Source of the DNA: Bacteroides sp. Marseille-P3684
GTDB lineage: Bacteria; Bacteroidota; Bacteroidia; Bacteroidales; Bacteroidaceae
Assembly: GCF_900291465.1 (NCBI RefSeq)
Contig: NZ_LT985808.1
Location: forward strand, 3,438,670 to 3,502,669
Direction: 5' to 3'
Length of the DNA stretch: 64,000 bases
Numbering within the stretch: the stretch's first letter is position 1; the number at the start of each line of letters is the position of its first letter. Position numbers and translations under genes: made by a program. A model generated the notes under the pieces. The model saw nothing but the letters and a program-made list of their open reading frames with translations, was not told the origin of the DNA and made no database searches. Positions 35,769-44,991 of the stretch are shown here, piece after piece.

Positions 35769-37115
35769 TTACTTCATTTTCGGCATGCCCGGCATCTTCG
35801 GCATCCGTGCCATCATCTTGCCCATCTTGCTTCCGGTGACCATCTTCATCATCTTGCGTGTCTGGTCAAACTGCTTCAGGAGGCGGTTCACTTCCTGAAG
35901 GCTCGTTCCGCTACCCTTGGCGATGCGCTGACGGCGGGAGTTGTTCAGGATTTCGGGGTGTGTACGCTCCTTCGGCGTCATGGAGTAGATGATGGCCTCG
36001 ATGCTCTTGAACGCGTTGTCGTCGATTTCAATGTCCTTGATGGCTTTGCCCACACCGGGAATCATCGAAGCCAGGTCCTTCAGGTTACCCATCTTCTTGA
36101 TTTGCTGGATTTGCGCCAGGAAGTCGTTGAAGTCGAACTGGTTCTTCTCGATTTTCTTTTGCAGACGCTTGGCTTCCGCCTCATCATACTGTTCCTGGGC
36201 GCGTTCCACCAGGGAGACGATATCACCCATGCCGAGGATACGGTCTGCCATACGGGCAGGGTGGAACAGGTCGATGGCTTCCAGCTTTTCTCCCGTACCG
36301 ACGAATTTGATGGGCTTGTTGACCACCGTACGGATGGACAACGCAGCACCACCCCGGGTGTCACCGTCCAGCTTTGTCAGGACTACGCCGTCGAAGTCAA
36401 GGCGTTCGTTGAACTCACGGGCAGTGTTCACCGCATCCTGTCCCGTCATGGCATCGACCACGAAGAGCGTTTCATCCGGCTCGATGGCACGCTTGATGGA
36501 CTCGATTTCATTCATCATCTGCTCGTCGATGGCGAGACGTCCGGCCGTATCGACAATCACCGTGTCATACCCCTTCGCCTTGGCTTCCTGGATGGCATGT
36601 TGGGCTATCTCCACGGGGTTCTTGCTGTCCGGTTCGCTGTAGACAGGCACCTGCACCTGCTCGCCCAGCACCTTCAGCTGTTCGATGGCGGCAGGACGAT
36701 AGACGTCGCAGGCTACCAGCAACGGCTTGCGTCCTTTCTTGTTCTTCAGCATCAGGGAGAGCTTGCCGGAGAAGGTCGTCTTACCCGAGCCTTGCAGACC
36801 GGACATCAGGATGACGGCAGGACGGCTCTTGAGGTTTATCTCCGCCGTTTCACCACCCATCAGGGTCGTCAGCTCGTCGTGCACGATCTTCACGAGCAGC
36901 TGGCTCGGCTTCACGGCAGTCAGCACATTCTGTCCCAACGCCTTCTCCTTCACCGTGTCCGTAAAGGTCTTAGCCACTTTGTAGTTCACGTCGGCATCGA
37001 GCAACGCGCGGCGTACATCCTTCAGCGTCTCTGCCACATTGATTTCGGTGATTTTGCCTTCACCTTTCAAGATTTTAAACGACCGTTCGAGTCGTTCACT
37101 CAGATTATCGAACAT
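35769..37115 (-). CDS. ffh: Signal recognition particle protein Ffh
   Basis: 448 residues. N domain, then the GTPase G domain with P-loop [41 protein letters not shown] and [10 protein letters not shown], followed by a Met-rich M domain ending in [25 protein letters not shown] that binds SRP RNA and signal sequences. Cotranslational targeting to the inner membrane. A TActTTTG element lies 55 bases upstream. Confidence 0.97.
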   Translation of the reverse strand: MFDNLSERLERSFKILKGEGKITEINVAETLKDVRRALLDADVNYKVAKTFTDTVKEKALGQNVLTAVKPSQLLVKIVHDELTTLMGGETAEINLKSRPAVILMSGLQGSGKTTFSGKLSLMLKNKKGRKPLLVACDVYRPAAIEQLKVLGEQVQVPVYSEPDSKNPVEIAQHAIQEAKAKGYDTVIVDTAGRLAIDEQMMNEIESIKRAIEPDETLFVVDAMTGQDAVNTAREFNERLDFDGVVLTKLDGDTRGGAALSIRTVVNKPIKFVGTGEKLEAIDLFHPARMADRILGMGDIVSLVERAQEQYDEAEAKRLQKKIEKNQFDFNDFLAQIQQIKKMGNLKDLASMIPGVGKAIKDIEIDDNAFKSIEAIIYSMTPKERTHPEILNNSRRQRIAKGSGTSLQEVNRLLKQFDQTRKMMKMVTGSKMGKMMARMPKMPGMPKMK

Positions 37116-37169
37116 ATATATTATCGCTTGTTTTGTTTTTTATTTCGTGTCCAATCCTATAGAATGTTG

Positions 37170-37177
37170 CAAAAGTA
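37170..37177 (-). promoter_or_regulatory. ffh -7 element (TActTTTG)
   Basis: Minus-strand TACTTTTG 55 bases before the ffh ATG; the -33 half is not clear. Confidence 0.5.
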
Positions 37178-37257
37178 CAAAAAACTTCAGAATCTGCGAC
37201 TACCCGGCTAAAGTTTCGCTATGCCCAACTCATCTGTTGACAAGGATTTATTTGACG

Positions 37258-37344
37258 AATCGCCCGAGAAGTCCAACTTTAGCCAACGACTGCATTTGGG
37301 TGCAAGGAAGGGCGTCGTGAAACGATTCGTTTGACATTTTGACA
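37258..37344. repeat. Dispersed intergenic repeat, copy A
   Basis: Begins AATCGCCCGAGAAG, includes GGGTGCAAGGAAGGGC, and ends TTCGTTTGACATTTTGACA. The same three blocks in the same order and spacing recur at 45707-45795. The middle is diverged. It looks like a decayed non-coding repeat. Confidence 0.6.
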
Positions 37345-37664
37345 TGCTGGCACTTCTGCTGGAGAAAGGGAACAACTGACGGATGAACAGACTTGCAGCT
37401 CCGCCTCCTCTTGTCGTACTGCATGAGAAAGCCAATCCCTTTCCAGGGTTGTACCAGCACTGATTGAAATGCATACGACCGTATTCACCACCGGCTAAAG
37501 AAGAAGACGGTCGTCCTCCCTTGCAACGGTAATTTTGACTTTTGGCTCCCATTTATCCCCTGAAATCAGTCCAAAAGATACAAAAAAGCCCATAAGTTTC
37601 AAATAAAACTGTTTCAGTCCTTCCTTTTCTTCAAAATTCATGCCTTAGTTTTGTTTTTATCATT

Positions 37665-37860
37665 TATATTTGCAGGCGGTAAACATGGTTGAAGACCATG
37701 TACATGGGTATGACAAATCAGGATGTATCTCCGGTGCGTCCGATGATTGGTCCCGCCTGTCCCGGCAGGCCGTTTTCAATTGCCCAATTTCTCTCTCCAT
37801 ACTCTTTTCCTACACGGATGCTCCGAAAGACACTTCTTTTGAGCATCCGTGTTTCCTTTC
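37665..37860 (+). ncRNA. Candidate small RNA with own -7 element and terminator
   Basis: TAtaTTTG at 37665-37672 is followed about 140 bases later by a stem ACACGGATGCT / AGCATCCGTGT (about 37812-37851) and TTTCCTTTC. The interval contains a strong hairpin GCCTG-tcccgg-CAGGC near 37758. Short ORFs in the interval (starting near 37677 and 37689) show no recognisable protein. It may be a stand-alone RNA or a leader; I could not match it to SRP RNA, 6S or a riboswitch by eye. Confidence 0.4.
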
Positions 37861-37934
37861 TAACATCCCTTAATGATTTTGGAACAAATCAAGAGAATTC
37901 ATTAATATTATTTCATACTTCTCACATTATTCCT

Positions 37935-37942
37935 TATATTTG
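37935..37942 (+). promoter_or_regulatory. -7 element (TAtaTTTG) of the DUF3352-like gene
   Basis: Exact TAnnTTTG 43 bases before the ATG; the -33 position reads TTTC, a weak match. Confidence 0.5.
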
Positions 37943-37985
37943 CCCCAACTGTAGGAAAAAGAGACTTTAAGATTTGACAGATGTC

Positions 37986-39524
37986 ATGAGTCGGAAACTG
38001 AAATCAAGAATCACCCTTACGCTTGTCTTCGTCCTTTGTTGTGTCGTGACAGGTGTGTTCTTCTATGCCCAGTTGAATCTGAAGGAGAAGAACCAGAAGG
38101 CCGACCTCTTTTCCCTCGTCCCCCTTCATGCACAGGCCATCATCGAGACCAACAACATCAACAGCCTCTTCCAGGCGTTGGAGGCCACCCCCTTTGTCGA
38201 CGAATACGAACAGCTCCACTTCTCCGACCTCTTCAACTTCCTCAACCACAAGATTGATGAGATAGCGGAAGAGAAGGGTCACGGACTGAGTGTCCCCATG
38301 AGCAACGTACTCATCAGCTTCCACAATCCGGGACTGCCGGAGGACCAGGTCCTGTACGGACACCTGGGCAACGGCGACCGCAACCTGATGGAGGACATCC
38401 TCCGGGAACTGAGTTCCACAGGATATACACCGAAAGAAGTCTCCTACAAAGGGGAGAAAATCATCATCTACCCGCTCGACAACGGGAAGTTCCTGGCATG
38501 CTTCTTCCAGCAGAACAGCTATGCCATCAGCTTCCAGAAGAAACTCATCGAGGCTGTCATCGATGCCGCGACCGACAAGGCGTCCATCCGCCACGATTCG
38601 CTCTTTGCGAAAATCTACCGACAGAAAAAGAGTGAGAATGCCACACGGCTGTATGCACGCACACGCCCCATCGCTGACTGGACACAGTATGACCTCCACC
38701 TGCAGGGGAATGCCATCTACCTGACCGGACTGTGCTATCGGGCGGAAGGCGACAAGGACTGTTACTATCCGCAGCTGGCACATGCACGGGTCCCGTTGCT
38801 GTCTGCCGATTTCCTCCCGACAAACACCTATACATTCTATCAGATGGGGATTCCGCAAATCCAACACCTGGTCGACGCACTTGCCTGCCGAGACTCCATT
38901 GCCGGGAAAGATACCCTGACCGAGCGTCCCCTGCAACAGGCTTTCTATCGGTTTGTGGAGGACTACACACGCACGGAGCTGGACATCATCGGATTCCGGG
39001 GGAACGACTCTACGGAAGACCATCGGGTCATGTTGCTGCCCCTGCGTTTCGAGCTGTCCGCCACGCGGGGTGCCTGGCAGAAGATAGCCCGAAGCGGCTG
39101 GAAGCGCATCTGGCACAAGGGACAGTCCTACCCCATCTACACGCTGCCCAACAACCGGCTGGCGAAACACCTGCTGACGGAACGTGCGGCTGAAGCTGAC
39201 AAGCTACATGCCATCCTCAACGAACAGTACCTTATCCTCTCCGACCGGGAAGAGGACCTGAGGGCTTACCTGAACAAGCGTTCCTACTCCGAGGTAGCCC
39301 GGGTGGCATGGACCGACTATCTGGACACATTGGCGCCGGAAGCAAACTTCACCTTCTTCGCCGACATGGAGGACATCTACCTCCATCCGAATGAGTTCAA
39401 GACGATTCTCCCACCCTTCTTCTTCAACCACCCGAAGTTCTTCGGCGATTTTACCATCACGCTCCAATTCATCGAGGCAAACGAAACACTCAACACCAAC
39501 ATCACACTGAACTTCAAGCACTGA
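37986..39524 (+). CDS. Membrane-anchored exported protein of unknown function (DUF3352-like)
   Basis: 512 residues. The ATG at 37986 is preferred to a TTG four codons earlier. A single N-terminal membrane anchor (LTLVFVLCCVVTGVFFYAQL) follows a basic start; the rest is periplasmic. The pattern (SLVPLHAQAIIETNNINSLFQAL at the front, repeated YAISFQKKLIEAVI / YLILSDREEDLRAYL elements) recalls DUF3352-type proteins. No catalytic motif is visible. Monocistronic, convergent with the MBL-fold gene. Function unknown. Confidence 0.75.
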   Translation: MSRKLKSRITLTLVFVLCCVVTGVFFYAQLNLKEKNQKADLFSLVPLHAQAIIETNNINSLFQALEATPFVDEYEQLHFSDLFNFLNHKIDEIAEEKGHGLSVPMSNVLISFHNPGLPEDQVLYGHLGNGDRNLMEDILRELSSTGYTPKEVSYKGEKIIIYPLDNGKFLACFFQQNSYAISFQKKLIEAVIDAATDKASIRHDSLFAKIYRQKKSENATRLYARTRPIADWTQYDLHLQGNAIYLTGLCYRAEGDKDCYYPQLAHARVPLLSADFLPTNTYTFYQMGIPQIQHLVDALACRDSIAGKDTLTERPLQQAFYRFVEDYTRTELDIIGFRGNDSTEDHRVMLLPLRFELSATRGAWQKIARSGWKRIWHKGQSYPIYTLPNNRLAKHLLTERAAEADKLHAILNEQYLILSDREEDLRAYLNKRSYSEVARVAWTDYLDTLAPEANFTFFADMEDIYLHPNEFKTILPPFFFNHPKFFGDFTITLQFIEANETLNTNITLNFKH

Positions 39525-39581
39525 GCGAGACACCGGACGGTTCAAGGGACAGAGGACCGGCTTTCAGCCTCCCATCCGTCA

Positions 39582-40340
39582 TCAGACTTCAATTTCCAGT
39601 CCGTCGTATGCCATGTGTACATGCGGCGGCAATGACTGGGAGAACACGACATGCAGTCCGATGTGATGGCTGGCATGCGTGAAGTAAGTCTCTTTCGCAC
39701 CGACACGGGCTGCAAAAGCCAAAGCCTCCTCCACATTCTGGTGCGTCCAGTGTGGTTCAAAGCGCAAGGCATTCACCACCAGACAATCGACATTCTCCAG
39801 ATGCGCGAATTCCTCTTCAGGCATGCTCTTCATGTCAGTGATGTAGACCAGTCCCCCGATGCGGTAGCCCAGGATTGGCAAGGGTCCATGCATCACCCGA
39901 AGAGGCATCACCTCCACCTCACGGATGAAGAAGGGACGTCCCGGATAAATCTCCTGCAGCTTCACTTGAGGGACTCCGGGGTACTTATGTTCGGCAAAAC
40001 AATAAGGAATGCGACGCCTCAACCGCTCCGCCGTGTAGTCCTCCGCATAAAGGGTGACTTCACCCAGGCGGCAGAACGGACGCAAGTCATCGATACCTCC
40101 CACATGGTCGTAATGCTCATGCGTGATGAGCACCCCGTCAATGGGTTGAAAAGGAAGGTTCATCACCTGCTCCCGGAAGTCGGGTCCGCAGTCAATCAGG
40201 ATACGCGTGTCGTGCGTCTCCACCAGGGCCGACGTACGCAGACGCTTGTCGTGCGGGTCATCCGACCGACACACCTCGCAGGTGCATCCGACCTCGGGAA
40301 CCCCGGTAGATGTCCCGCTGCCTAATATCGTTATCTTCAT
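39582..40340 (-). CDS. MBL-fold metallo-hydrolase (PhnP-like)
   Basis: 252 residues, cytosolic. Starts GSGTSTGVPEVGCTCEVC with the two-Cys zinc element seen in PhnP relatives. The metallo-beta-lactamase motif HEHYDHVGGID and later ligands RVMHGPLP, YITDMKSM and THASHHIG complete the binuclear metal site. Probably a phosphodiesterase (cyclic phosphate or RNA-type). It lies 26 bases downstream of murB and is likely cotranscribed. Confidence 0.9.
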   Translation of the reverse strand: MKITILGSGTSTGVPEVGCTCEVCRSDDPHDKRLRTSALVETHDTRILIDCGPDFREQVMNLPFQPIDGVLITHEHYDHVGGIDDLRPFCRLGEVTLYAEDYTAERLRRRIPYCFAEHKYPGVPQVKLQEIYPGRPFFIREVEVMPLRVMHGPLPILGYRIGGLVYITDMKSMPEEEFAHLENVDCLVVNALRFEPHWTHQNVEEALAFAARVGAKETYFTHASHHIGLHVVFSQSLPPHVHMAYDGLEIEV

Positions 40341-40366
40341 AAGAATCTCTTTAGAACCGAGTTGGA

Positions 40367-41386
40367 TTAAACTATGTAATTCACTTCCGGATGAATCTCG
40401 ACACCGAATTTCTCCTTCACATCCCGGCGGACGGCTTCAGCCAATGCCATGACCTCTGCACCCGTGGCACCACCCCGGTTGACAAGCACCAACGCCTGTC
40501 GGTCATGCACACCGGCACGTCCCAGCGCACGTCCTTTCCAGCCACACTGGTCGATCATCCATCCGGCAGGGATTTTCACATGGTCGGCATCCACCTCATA
40601 GAACGGCATGGAAGGATAGTCGGCACGGATTCGTTCAAAACACGGACGCTCCACCACCGGATTCATGAAGAAGCTGCCAGCATTGCCCTGCTTGCGCGGG
40701 TCGGGCAACTTGCTGTCGCGGATACGGCGCACCGCCTCGCGTACAGTTGCCAACGTCAGGGGTTTCCCTTCCAGTTCCGTACGCAGGTTGCCATAATCCA
40801 AGCGGAAGTCCGGCTGCTTGCCCAGACGGTAGGTGACATGCGTCACGATGAACCGCCCCTTCCACTCGTTCTTGAATATACTCTGACGATAGGCATACCG
40901 GCAATCGGCTGCGGGAATGAGCCTCAACGCGCCGGTTGCCACCTCCACTACTTCCACTTCGGTGATCAGGTCTTTCACCTCGGCACCGTATGCACCGATG
41001 TTCTGCACGGCACTGGCACCCACCTCCCCGGGAATGGCGGACAGGTTCTCGGCACCATACCAACCCCGGTCCACACAGTGGGCCACAAAGTCATCCCACA
41101 CTTCACCGGCACCGACCTTCACCCACACGTGGCTGTCATCCTCGGCAACAGGCATCATCCCACGTATGGCAGAATGGAGGACCGTTCCGCTGAAATCGCC
41201 TCCGAACAGCAGGTTGCTTCCACCCCCGATGGGGAGCAGACGGTCTTCAGCGCCTGCACGCCGACGTTCGGCCAGCACCGTCTGCAGGTCATCAACCGAA
41301 GTGTATTCCACAAAAAAAGCTGCCTTCACATCCATCCCGAAGGTGTTGTGCGGCAGCAATGAATAGTCTGTATAACGATGTATCAT
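40367..41386 (-). CDS. murB: UDP-N-acetylenolpyruvoylglucosamine reductase
   Basis: 339 residues, cytosolic, FAD/NADPH-dependent step of peptidoglycan precursor synthesis. Start MIHRYTDYSLLPHNTFGMDVKA is the standard N-terminus, so the ATG at 41386 is chosen over the longer frame. FAD-binding motifs PIGGGSNLLF and GEVGASAVQNIGAYGAEV and the catalytic Ser in GNAGSFFMNPVV are present. A TAtaTTTG sequence on the minus strand (41390-41397) ends only 3 bases before the ATG, so either the mRNA is leaderless or the match is fortuitous. Confidence 0.96.
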   Translation of the reverse strand: MIHRYTDYSLLPHNTFGMDVKAAFFVEYTSVDDLQTVLAERRRAGAEDRLLPIGGGSNLLFGGDFSGTVLHSAIRGMMPVAEDDSHVWVKVGAGEVWDDFVAHCVDRGWYGAENLSAIPGEVGASAVQNIGAYGAEVKDLITEVEVVEVATGALRLIPAADCRYAYRQSIFKNEWKGRFIVTHVTYRLGKQPDFRLDYGNLRTELEGKPLTLATVREAVRRIRDSKLPDPRKQGNAGSFFMNPVVERPCFERIRADYPSMPFYEVDADHVKIPAGWMIDQCGWKGRALGRAGVHDRQALVLVNRGGATGAEVMALAEAVRRDVKEKFGVEIHPEVNYIV

Positions 41387-41487
41387 AAACAAATATAGAA
41401 CACGATTTAGAAACTGTTTCGCACCTGGCGTGCAGAAACGAATATGCAAGTCCGGGAAAGCCTTTTGCTGGAGCTCAAAGCCGTTTC

Positions 41488-42330
41488 CTAGTTGCTCAGG
41501 TCTTCAAAGCTGGACAGGTACCACTCATCATGCTTGCGCGAGAAGAAGAGCGTATTGCTGTATCCGCTGCCGATGCCCCGGAAAGTGACAATCTTTTCCT
41601 TCGACGAGGGACTGTAAGGCTGTCCGTAGTTGATGTTGGTCATCTTGTCTCTGGGCAGATTCGGACGGAAGGCAAACCACTGGTCGACCTCAATGAACGC
41701 CTCCATCACATTGAAGTCGTCGTCAGGGTCCGTCGTGACGAACTTCAGCGGAGACTCCACATGCTCCCGCTGGAAGATGGAGTCGTTGCAGAACTTGTAG
41801 AAGAATTGCAGGAAGTCCTCGTTGGGGTCATTCTTCAGCGAAGTTTCCTCGATATCTTCCAGCATCCAGCGTCCGTTCACCCGTTCGAAATGGTAACGCC
41901 GTGTCTTCGACGTATCCAGGAAGAGCCAGGAGACGTAGACCCGGTTGACGTCGGTCTTCTTCTCATACTCCATGTCCGGCTCACTGTCGAAGAGCATGTT
42001 ATAAAACTCCAGATTGGTATACAGGGCATCATGAATCCATGCCGAACGAGCGATGGTCGTCTGCACACTGTCTTCCTTATAAAGCAGAGGGAAATGCGTC
42101 CGATACAGCTGGAACTGCTTGTCTGAGGCATACGTATAGACAAAGTCGTCAAATGTCTCATCCAGATTTTCAGGGACATCCATCATCGCACGCACGGAAT
42201 CAGCCGCCACGGAATCGGCAGCCACTGAATCTACAGTCACAACTCCGCTATTCACTCTCTTGGCTCCTTGACCGTTGCTGCATGCGCCAAACAACAGAAG
42301 CACGATTATTCCGATAGATAACGTTTTCAT
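41488..42330 (-). CDS. DUF4348-type lipoprotein
   Basis: 280 residues from the ATG at 42330, which has a ribosome site (AAGAAGG) and begins a lipoprotein signal (MKTLSIGIIVLLLFGAC). A low-complexity VDSVAADSVAADSVRA linker follows. The globular part (FDDFVYTYASDKQFQLYRTHFPL, WMLEDIEETSLKNDPNEDFLQFFYKF, FFSRKHDEWYLSSFEDL) matches what I recall of DUF4348. Predicted periplasmic-facing or surface lipoprotein of unknown role, transcribed from a consensus promoter. Confidence 0.8.
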   Translation of the reverse strand: MKTLSIGIIVLLLFGACSNGQGAKRVNSGVVTVDSVAADSVAADSVRAMMDVPENLDETFDDFVYTYASDKQFQLYRTHFPLLYKEDSVQTTIARSAWIHDALYTNLEFYNMLFDSEPDMEYEKKTDVNRVYVSWLFLDTSKTRRYHFERVNGRWMLEDIEETSLKNDPNEDFLQFFYKFCNDSIFQREHVESPLKFVTTDPDDDFNVMEAFIEVDQWFAFRPNLPRDKMTNINYGQPYSPSSKEKIVTFRGIGSGYSNTLFFSRKHDEWYLSSFEDLSN

Positions 42331-42348
42331 ACCTTCTTTAAATTGGCA

Positions 42349-42379
42349 CAAAAGTAGGTCTTTTCTCAATAGTAACAAA
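42349..42379 (-). promoter_or_regulatory. Consensus promoter of the DUF4348 gene
   Basis: Minus strand TTTG (42376-42379), 19 bases, TActTTTG (42349-42356), 18 bases before the ATG. Perfect match to the Bacteroides consensus. Confidence 0.8.
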
Positions 42380-42509
42380 AGATTAAGGAGACAAATCCGT
42401 GTTGCCTTTCGCCCAAACAAAATCTTTATATTGAGGTTTGTATAGATTTTCGCTGATATACGAGAATCAAAAGGTGGTAATCAAAACGACAACGACTATT
42501 TCCATAAGT

Positions 42510-42722
42510 TTATTGTTCAGTTGGTGGTTTAACAATAATACGCCAATAACCAGCCTTATCAGAACCTTCATGAATGAGAATGCCTCTGTCTCGAAGATTC
42601 TTGATATTTTTCTCTATAGCGCGCTTTGTTATACCGAACTTTGGCTGTTTACACCGAACATTTTTGCATTTACACCGAACTCTTTGACCGAACATTTTTT
42701 CGTTTACAGGACACATTTTCAC
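42510..42722 (-). pseudogene. C-terminal winged-helix fragment of an AlbA_2/RecG-like or Fic-type regulator
   Basis: About 70 codons. The tail KFGITKRAIEKNIKNLRDRGILIHEGSDKAGYWRIIV is the winged-helix end commonly found on AlbA_2-domain ATP-binding regulators and Fic proteins (compare the fic gene at 8529, ..GSNKSGYWRLL). The preceding residues are a degenerate repeat linker. The rest of the parent protein is missing: the frame runs out 16 bases from the stop of the next paralogue gene. Best read as a remnant truncated by arrival of the paralogue cluster. Confidence 0.6.
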
Positions 42723-42737
42723 TTGTTCTTCAAACAG

Positions 42738-43439
42738 CTAACGCTGTATATCTAAATATTTCTTATACATCATTCCAAAAGCCTTCTCATCCCAAAGGTT
42801 ATGTTCTTGCAACAAGAAAGACGAAAAACTCTTGGTATCCGTATCTTCCTCCTTCATCTTGACAAACTGCTTGGTTGGAGCGATAAAGTATGTCGTCTTA
42901 TGGATGTGACCCGTAAGCGGTATTGCTTCCACACCGTATGCCAAGTCCAGCATTTCACCCTCATAATCAAAAATCATCTCATAAACGATCACTTCTCCCA
43001 TTTCGCGAAGTTCATACTGCTTAAGGACTTGCTGATTGAGTGTGACACAGCATTCCAAGGTTGCACGAATCTTTCCTCTCCGGTCTCGGATGAATAAGAG
43101 GTCTGTCCGATAGGGACTGATACCACCATAAGTGATTGCACCAAGGATAGACTTATCCGGCAGGGGGATCTGCAAATAAAGAGCTGGAGCCATATAGGGA
43201 TTCCGTGCAGGATCCCAAACCTTTTTACGCTGCATATCCAAGTAAATCTTTCCGGGAAACCGAGCGTCATGACCAATATTAATTATTTTTGTTCCTGTAT
43301 CTAAATTTTTATAAGGAAAATCAGAATAAGGGACATGGTTTAAGGCTATGTCTAATGGATCTTCTTGTGCGTATAATCTACTATTACCAGTTATAGCAAC
43401 CAACATCAACAGGCAAATCAATGTATAAAGTCGTTTCAT
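42738..43439 (-). CDS. Secreted protein of unknown function, paralogue 3 of tandem family
   Basis: 233 residues. The ATG at 43439 has a strong ribosome site (AAAGGAG); an ATG at 43454 overlapping the upstream stop is the alternative. Signal peptide (KRLYTLICLLMLVAITGNSRLYAQ) then a soluble domain. It shares with its upstream neighbour long near-identical stretches: PLPDKSILGAITYGG, TGHIHKTTYFIAPTKQFVKMKEEDTDT and LLQEHNLWDEKAFGMMYK. No known family recognised. The cluster is AT-rich relative to the core genome. Confidence 0.72.
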   Translation of the reverse strand: MKRLYTLICLLMLVAITGNSRLYAQEDPLDIALNHVPYSDFPYKNLDTGTKIINIGHDARFPGKIYLDMQRKKVWDPARNPYMAPALYLQIPLPDKSILGAITYGGISPYRTDLLFIRDRRGKIRATLECCVTLNQQVLKQYELREMGEVIVYEMIFDYEGEMLDLAYGVEAIPLTGHIHKTTYFIAPTKQFVKMKEEDTDTKSFSSFLLQEHNLWDEKAFGMMYKKYLDIQR

Positions 43440-43450
43440 AATCACTCCTT

Positions 43451-44128
43451 TCATTCCTTATACGTCATCCCAAACGCTTTCTCATCCCAAAGGTTATGCT
43501 CATGCAACAAGACAGAAGAGAAAGTCCTAGTATCCGTATCCTCTTCCTTCGTCTTGACAAACTTTCTAGTCGGAGCGATGAAGTAAGTTGTCTTATGGAT
43601 ATGACCGGTAACAGGCACAGGTTTCACTGTATAATCTTCATAAAGCATCAGCTTATCCGATTCGAATATCATTTGATAAACTACCACTTCTCCACTTTCT
43701 CGAAGTTCATATTGTTTAATAGCCGAATCATCAAGCATCACACGACATTCCAATGTGTCTCTAATCCTTCCTTTTAAATCCCGAAGAAAGAGCATATCAG
43801 TTCGATACTCGGTCGCCCCTCCAAAGGAAAGAGCACCTAGTATCGACTTATCAGGTAAAACTATCTTCAAATAAACATCCGGCATAAAGTCAGTCACTTC
43901 ATCCGCCATACCAAATTGTTTGCATTGAAGGTCATCGTACATTCTTGCCGGAATGCGTGAATCAAAACTGATACAGCAAGTACCTTCATACTCAACAGGC
44001 AGATAGCGGTCCTTATAAGGCAGCTTCGAAAAAGGAATCCGACCCAAGCCTTCTTCCAGCGTATATTGTGCATACAGATTTCCAAAGAATACGCAAATCA
44101 GGCAAATCAAGGTACAAAAGCGTTTCAT
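43451..44128 (-). CDS. Secreted protein of unknown function, paralogue 2 of tandem family
   Basis: 225 residues. Signal peptide MKRFCTLICLICVFFGNLYAQ. Shared family blocks: VLPDKSILGALSFGGATEYRTDMLFLRD, IKQYELRESGEVVVYQMIFE and TGHIHKTTYFIAPTRKFVKTKEEDTDT. It is closest to the downstream copy (duplication) and more distant from the upstream one. 28 bases separate it from paralogue 1. Predicted periplasmic or secreted; function unknown. Confidence 0.72.
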   Translation of the reverse strand: MKRFCTLICLICVFFGNLYAQYTLEEGLGRIPFSKLPYKDRYLPVEYEGTCCISFDSRIPARMYDDLQCKQFGMADEVTDFMPDVYLKIVLPDKSILGALSFGGATEYRTDMLFLRDLKGRIRDTLECRVMLDDSAIKQYELRESGEVVVYQMIFESDKLMLYEDYTVKPVPVTGHIHKTTYFIAPTRKFVKTKEEDTDTRTFSSVLLHEHNLWDEKAFGMTYKE

Positions 44129-44156
44129 AATCCATTCATTGTTTCAGGTTCAAGGG

Positions 44157-44819
44157 CTACATACCGGGTGCCCAGATATCCAGGTTATACAATTGGTCAT
44201 AGGTGTAATATTTCTCAGGGAACGGACGTTCTCCGACTTTTACGAACTTACCTTCTTTCACTTGATAGAGTTCGTCCATACGATAAGCACGTACCGGTGC
44301 CTCATTTGTGAAATACTCATGATAAGTAATGTGCGCCGGCTTGGTTACAACCAGATGGGAGACCGTGATGGACAGGTCCTCGTAAATCCGATACTGCTTG
44401 ATGGCAATATTGCTGTTGAGGGTACAGCCTTCCAATACATCGGTGATGTTCCCTTTTTCATCAGCCAAAAAGAGCTGGTCGTTCAAATAATCGGTAGCTC
44501 CTCCAAAGGTAACAGCCCCTAGCACGTACTTCGAATCGGGGATTCGCATCTTCAGATAAAGAGAAGGATACAAATCCTCATTCTTATAAGCATGAATATA
44601 CTGGGTGGATTGCAAATCCTCATAGAGATTGTCCGGTATAACCGTATTGATGGGAAATTCACCCAGATAAGGGAATGGCGTCCATTTGCGAGCAGAAAAA
44701 GGTGGTTCTACAAAAGACACCGCATCCAGTGCCTGTTTGACAGTCTTGATGTCCTGAGCGAAACTCCAATCCGTAAGGAGGATACTCAGCATGCAAAGAA
44801 GGAATAGCAATCGTTTCAT
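44157..44819 (-). CDS. Secreted protein of unknown function, paralogue 1 of tandem family
   Basis: 220 residues. Signal peptide MKRLLFLLCMLSILLTDWSFAQ. Family blocks are recognisable but diverged: IPDSKYVLGAVTFGGATDYLNDQLFLADEKGNI, AIKQYRIYEDLSITVSHLVV and FVKVGERPFPEKYYTYDQLYNLDIWAPGM. It is first in the transcript, behind a consensus promoter and a ~170-nt structured leader. No motif indicates activity. Confidence 0.72.
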   Translation of the reverse strand: MKRLLFLLCMLSILLTDWSFAQDIKTVKQALDAVSFVEPPFSARKWTPFPYLGEFPINTVIPDNLYEDLQSTQYIHAYKNEDLYPSLYLKMRIPDSKYVLGAVTFGGATDYLNDQLFLADEKGNITDVLEGCTLNSNIAIKQYRIYEDLSITVSHLVVTKPAHITYHEYFTNEAPVRAYRMDELYQVKEGKFVKVGERPFPEKYYTYDQLYNLDIWAPGM

Positions 44820-44858
44820 AATTAGGGCTTTCAGTTATTTCATGCAACGTTTTATCGA

Positions 44859-44945
44859 GTGTCGGGGGTTGCCCGCCCGGGGCGTCAGACAACTTACCCC
44901 CGGAAATCGCCTGACAGTCCCATACGGGCGGACAACCTCCGACAC
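44859..44945 (-). promoter_or_regulatory. Large hairpin in the 5' leader of the paralogue operon
   Basis: Arms 44859-44878 and 44926-44945 pair over 20 bases with two mismatches, with a second pairing (GTCAG/CTGAC) inside. A further hairpin (CTGTGTCAG / CTGACAGAAG region) lies at about 44957-44977. All sit between the promoter and the first ATG, so they would be in the 5' UTR. Confidence 0.65.
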
Positions 44946-44991
44946 TGCAAGGCTTCTGTCAGACCGACTGACACAGGCCGTCAGCAAGTCA

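Larger units (their letters stand above)
37116..37985. other. 870-bp intergenic region between divergent ffh and the DUF3352-like gene
   Basis: No credible protein gene. It holds, in order, the ffh -7 element, a dispersed repeat (37258-37344) with a copy at 45707, a stretch with no recognisable feature, a promoter-to-terminator unit of about 190 bases (37665-37860), and the -7 element of the next gene. Confidence 0.6.

Noticed and set aside
41390-41397. TATATTTG directly in front of murB as its promoter
   Set aside because: It ends 3 bases before the conserved ATG and lacks a -33 half; noted in the murB entry but not called as a promoter.
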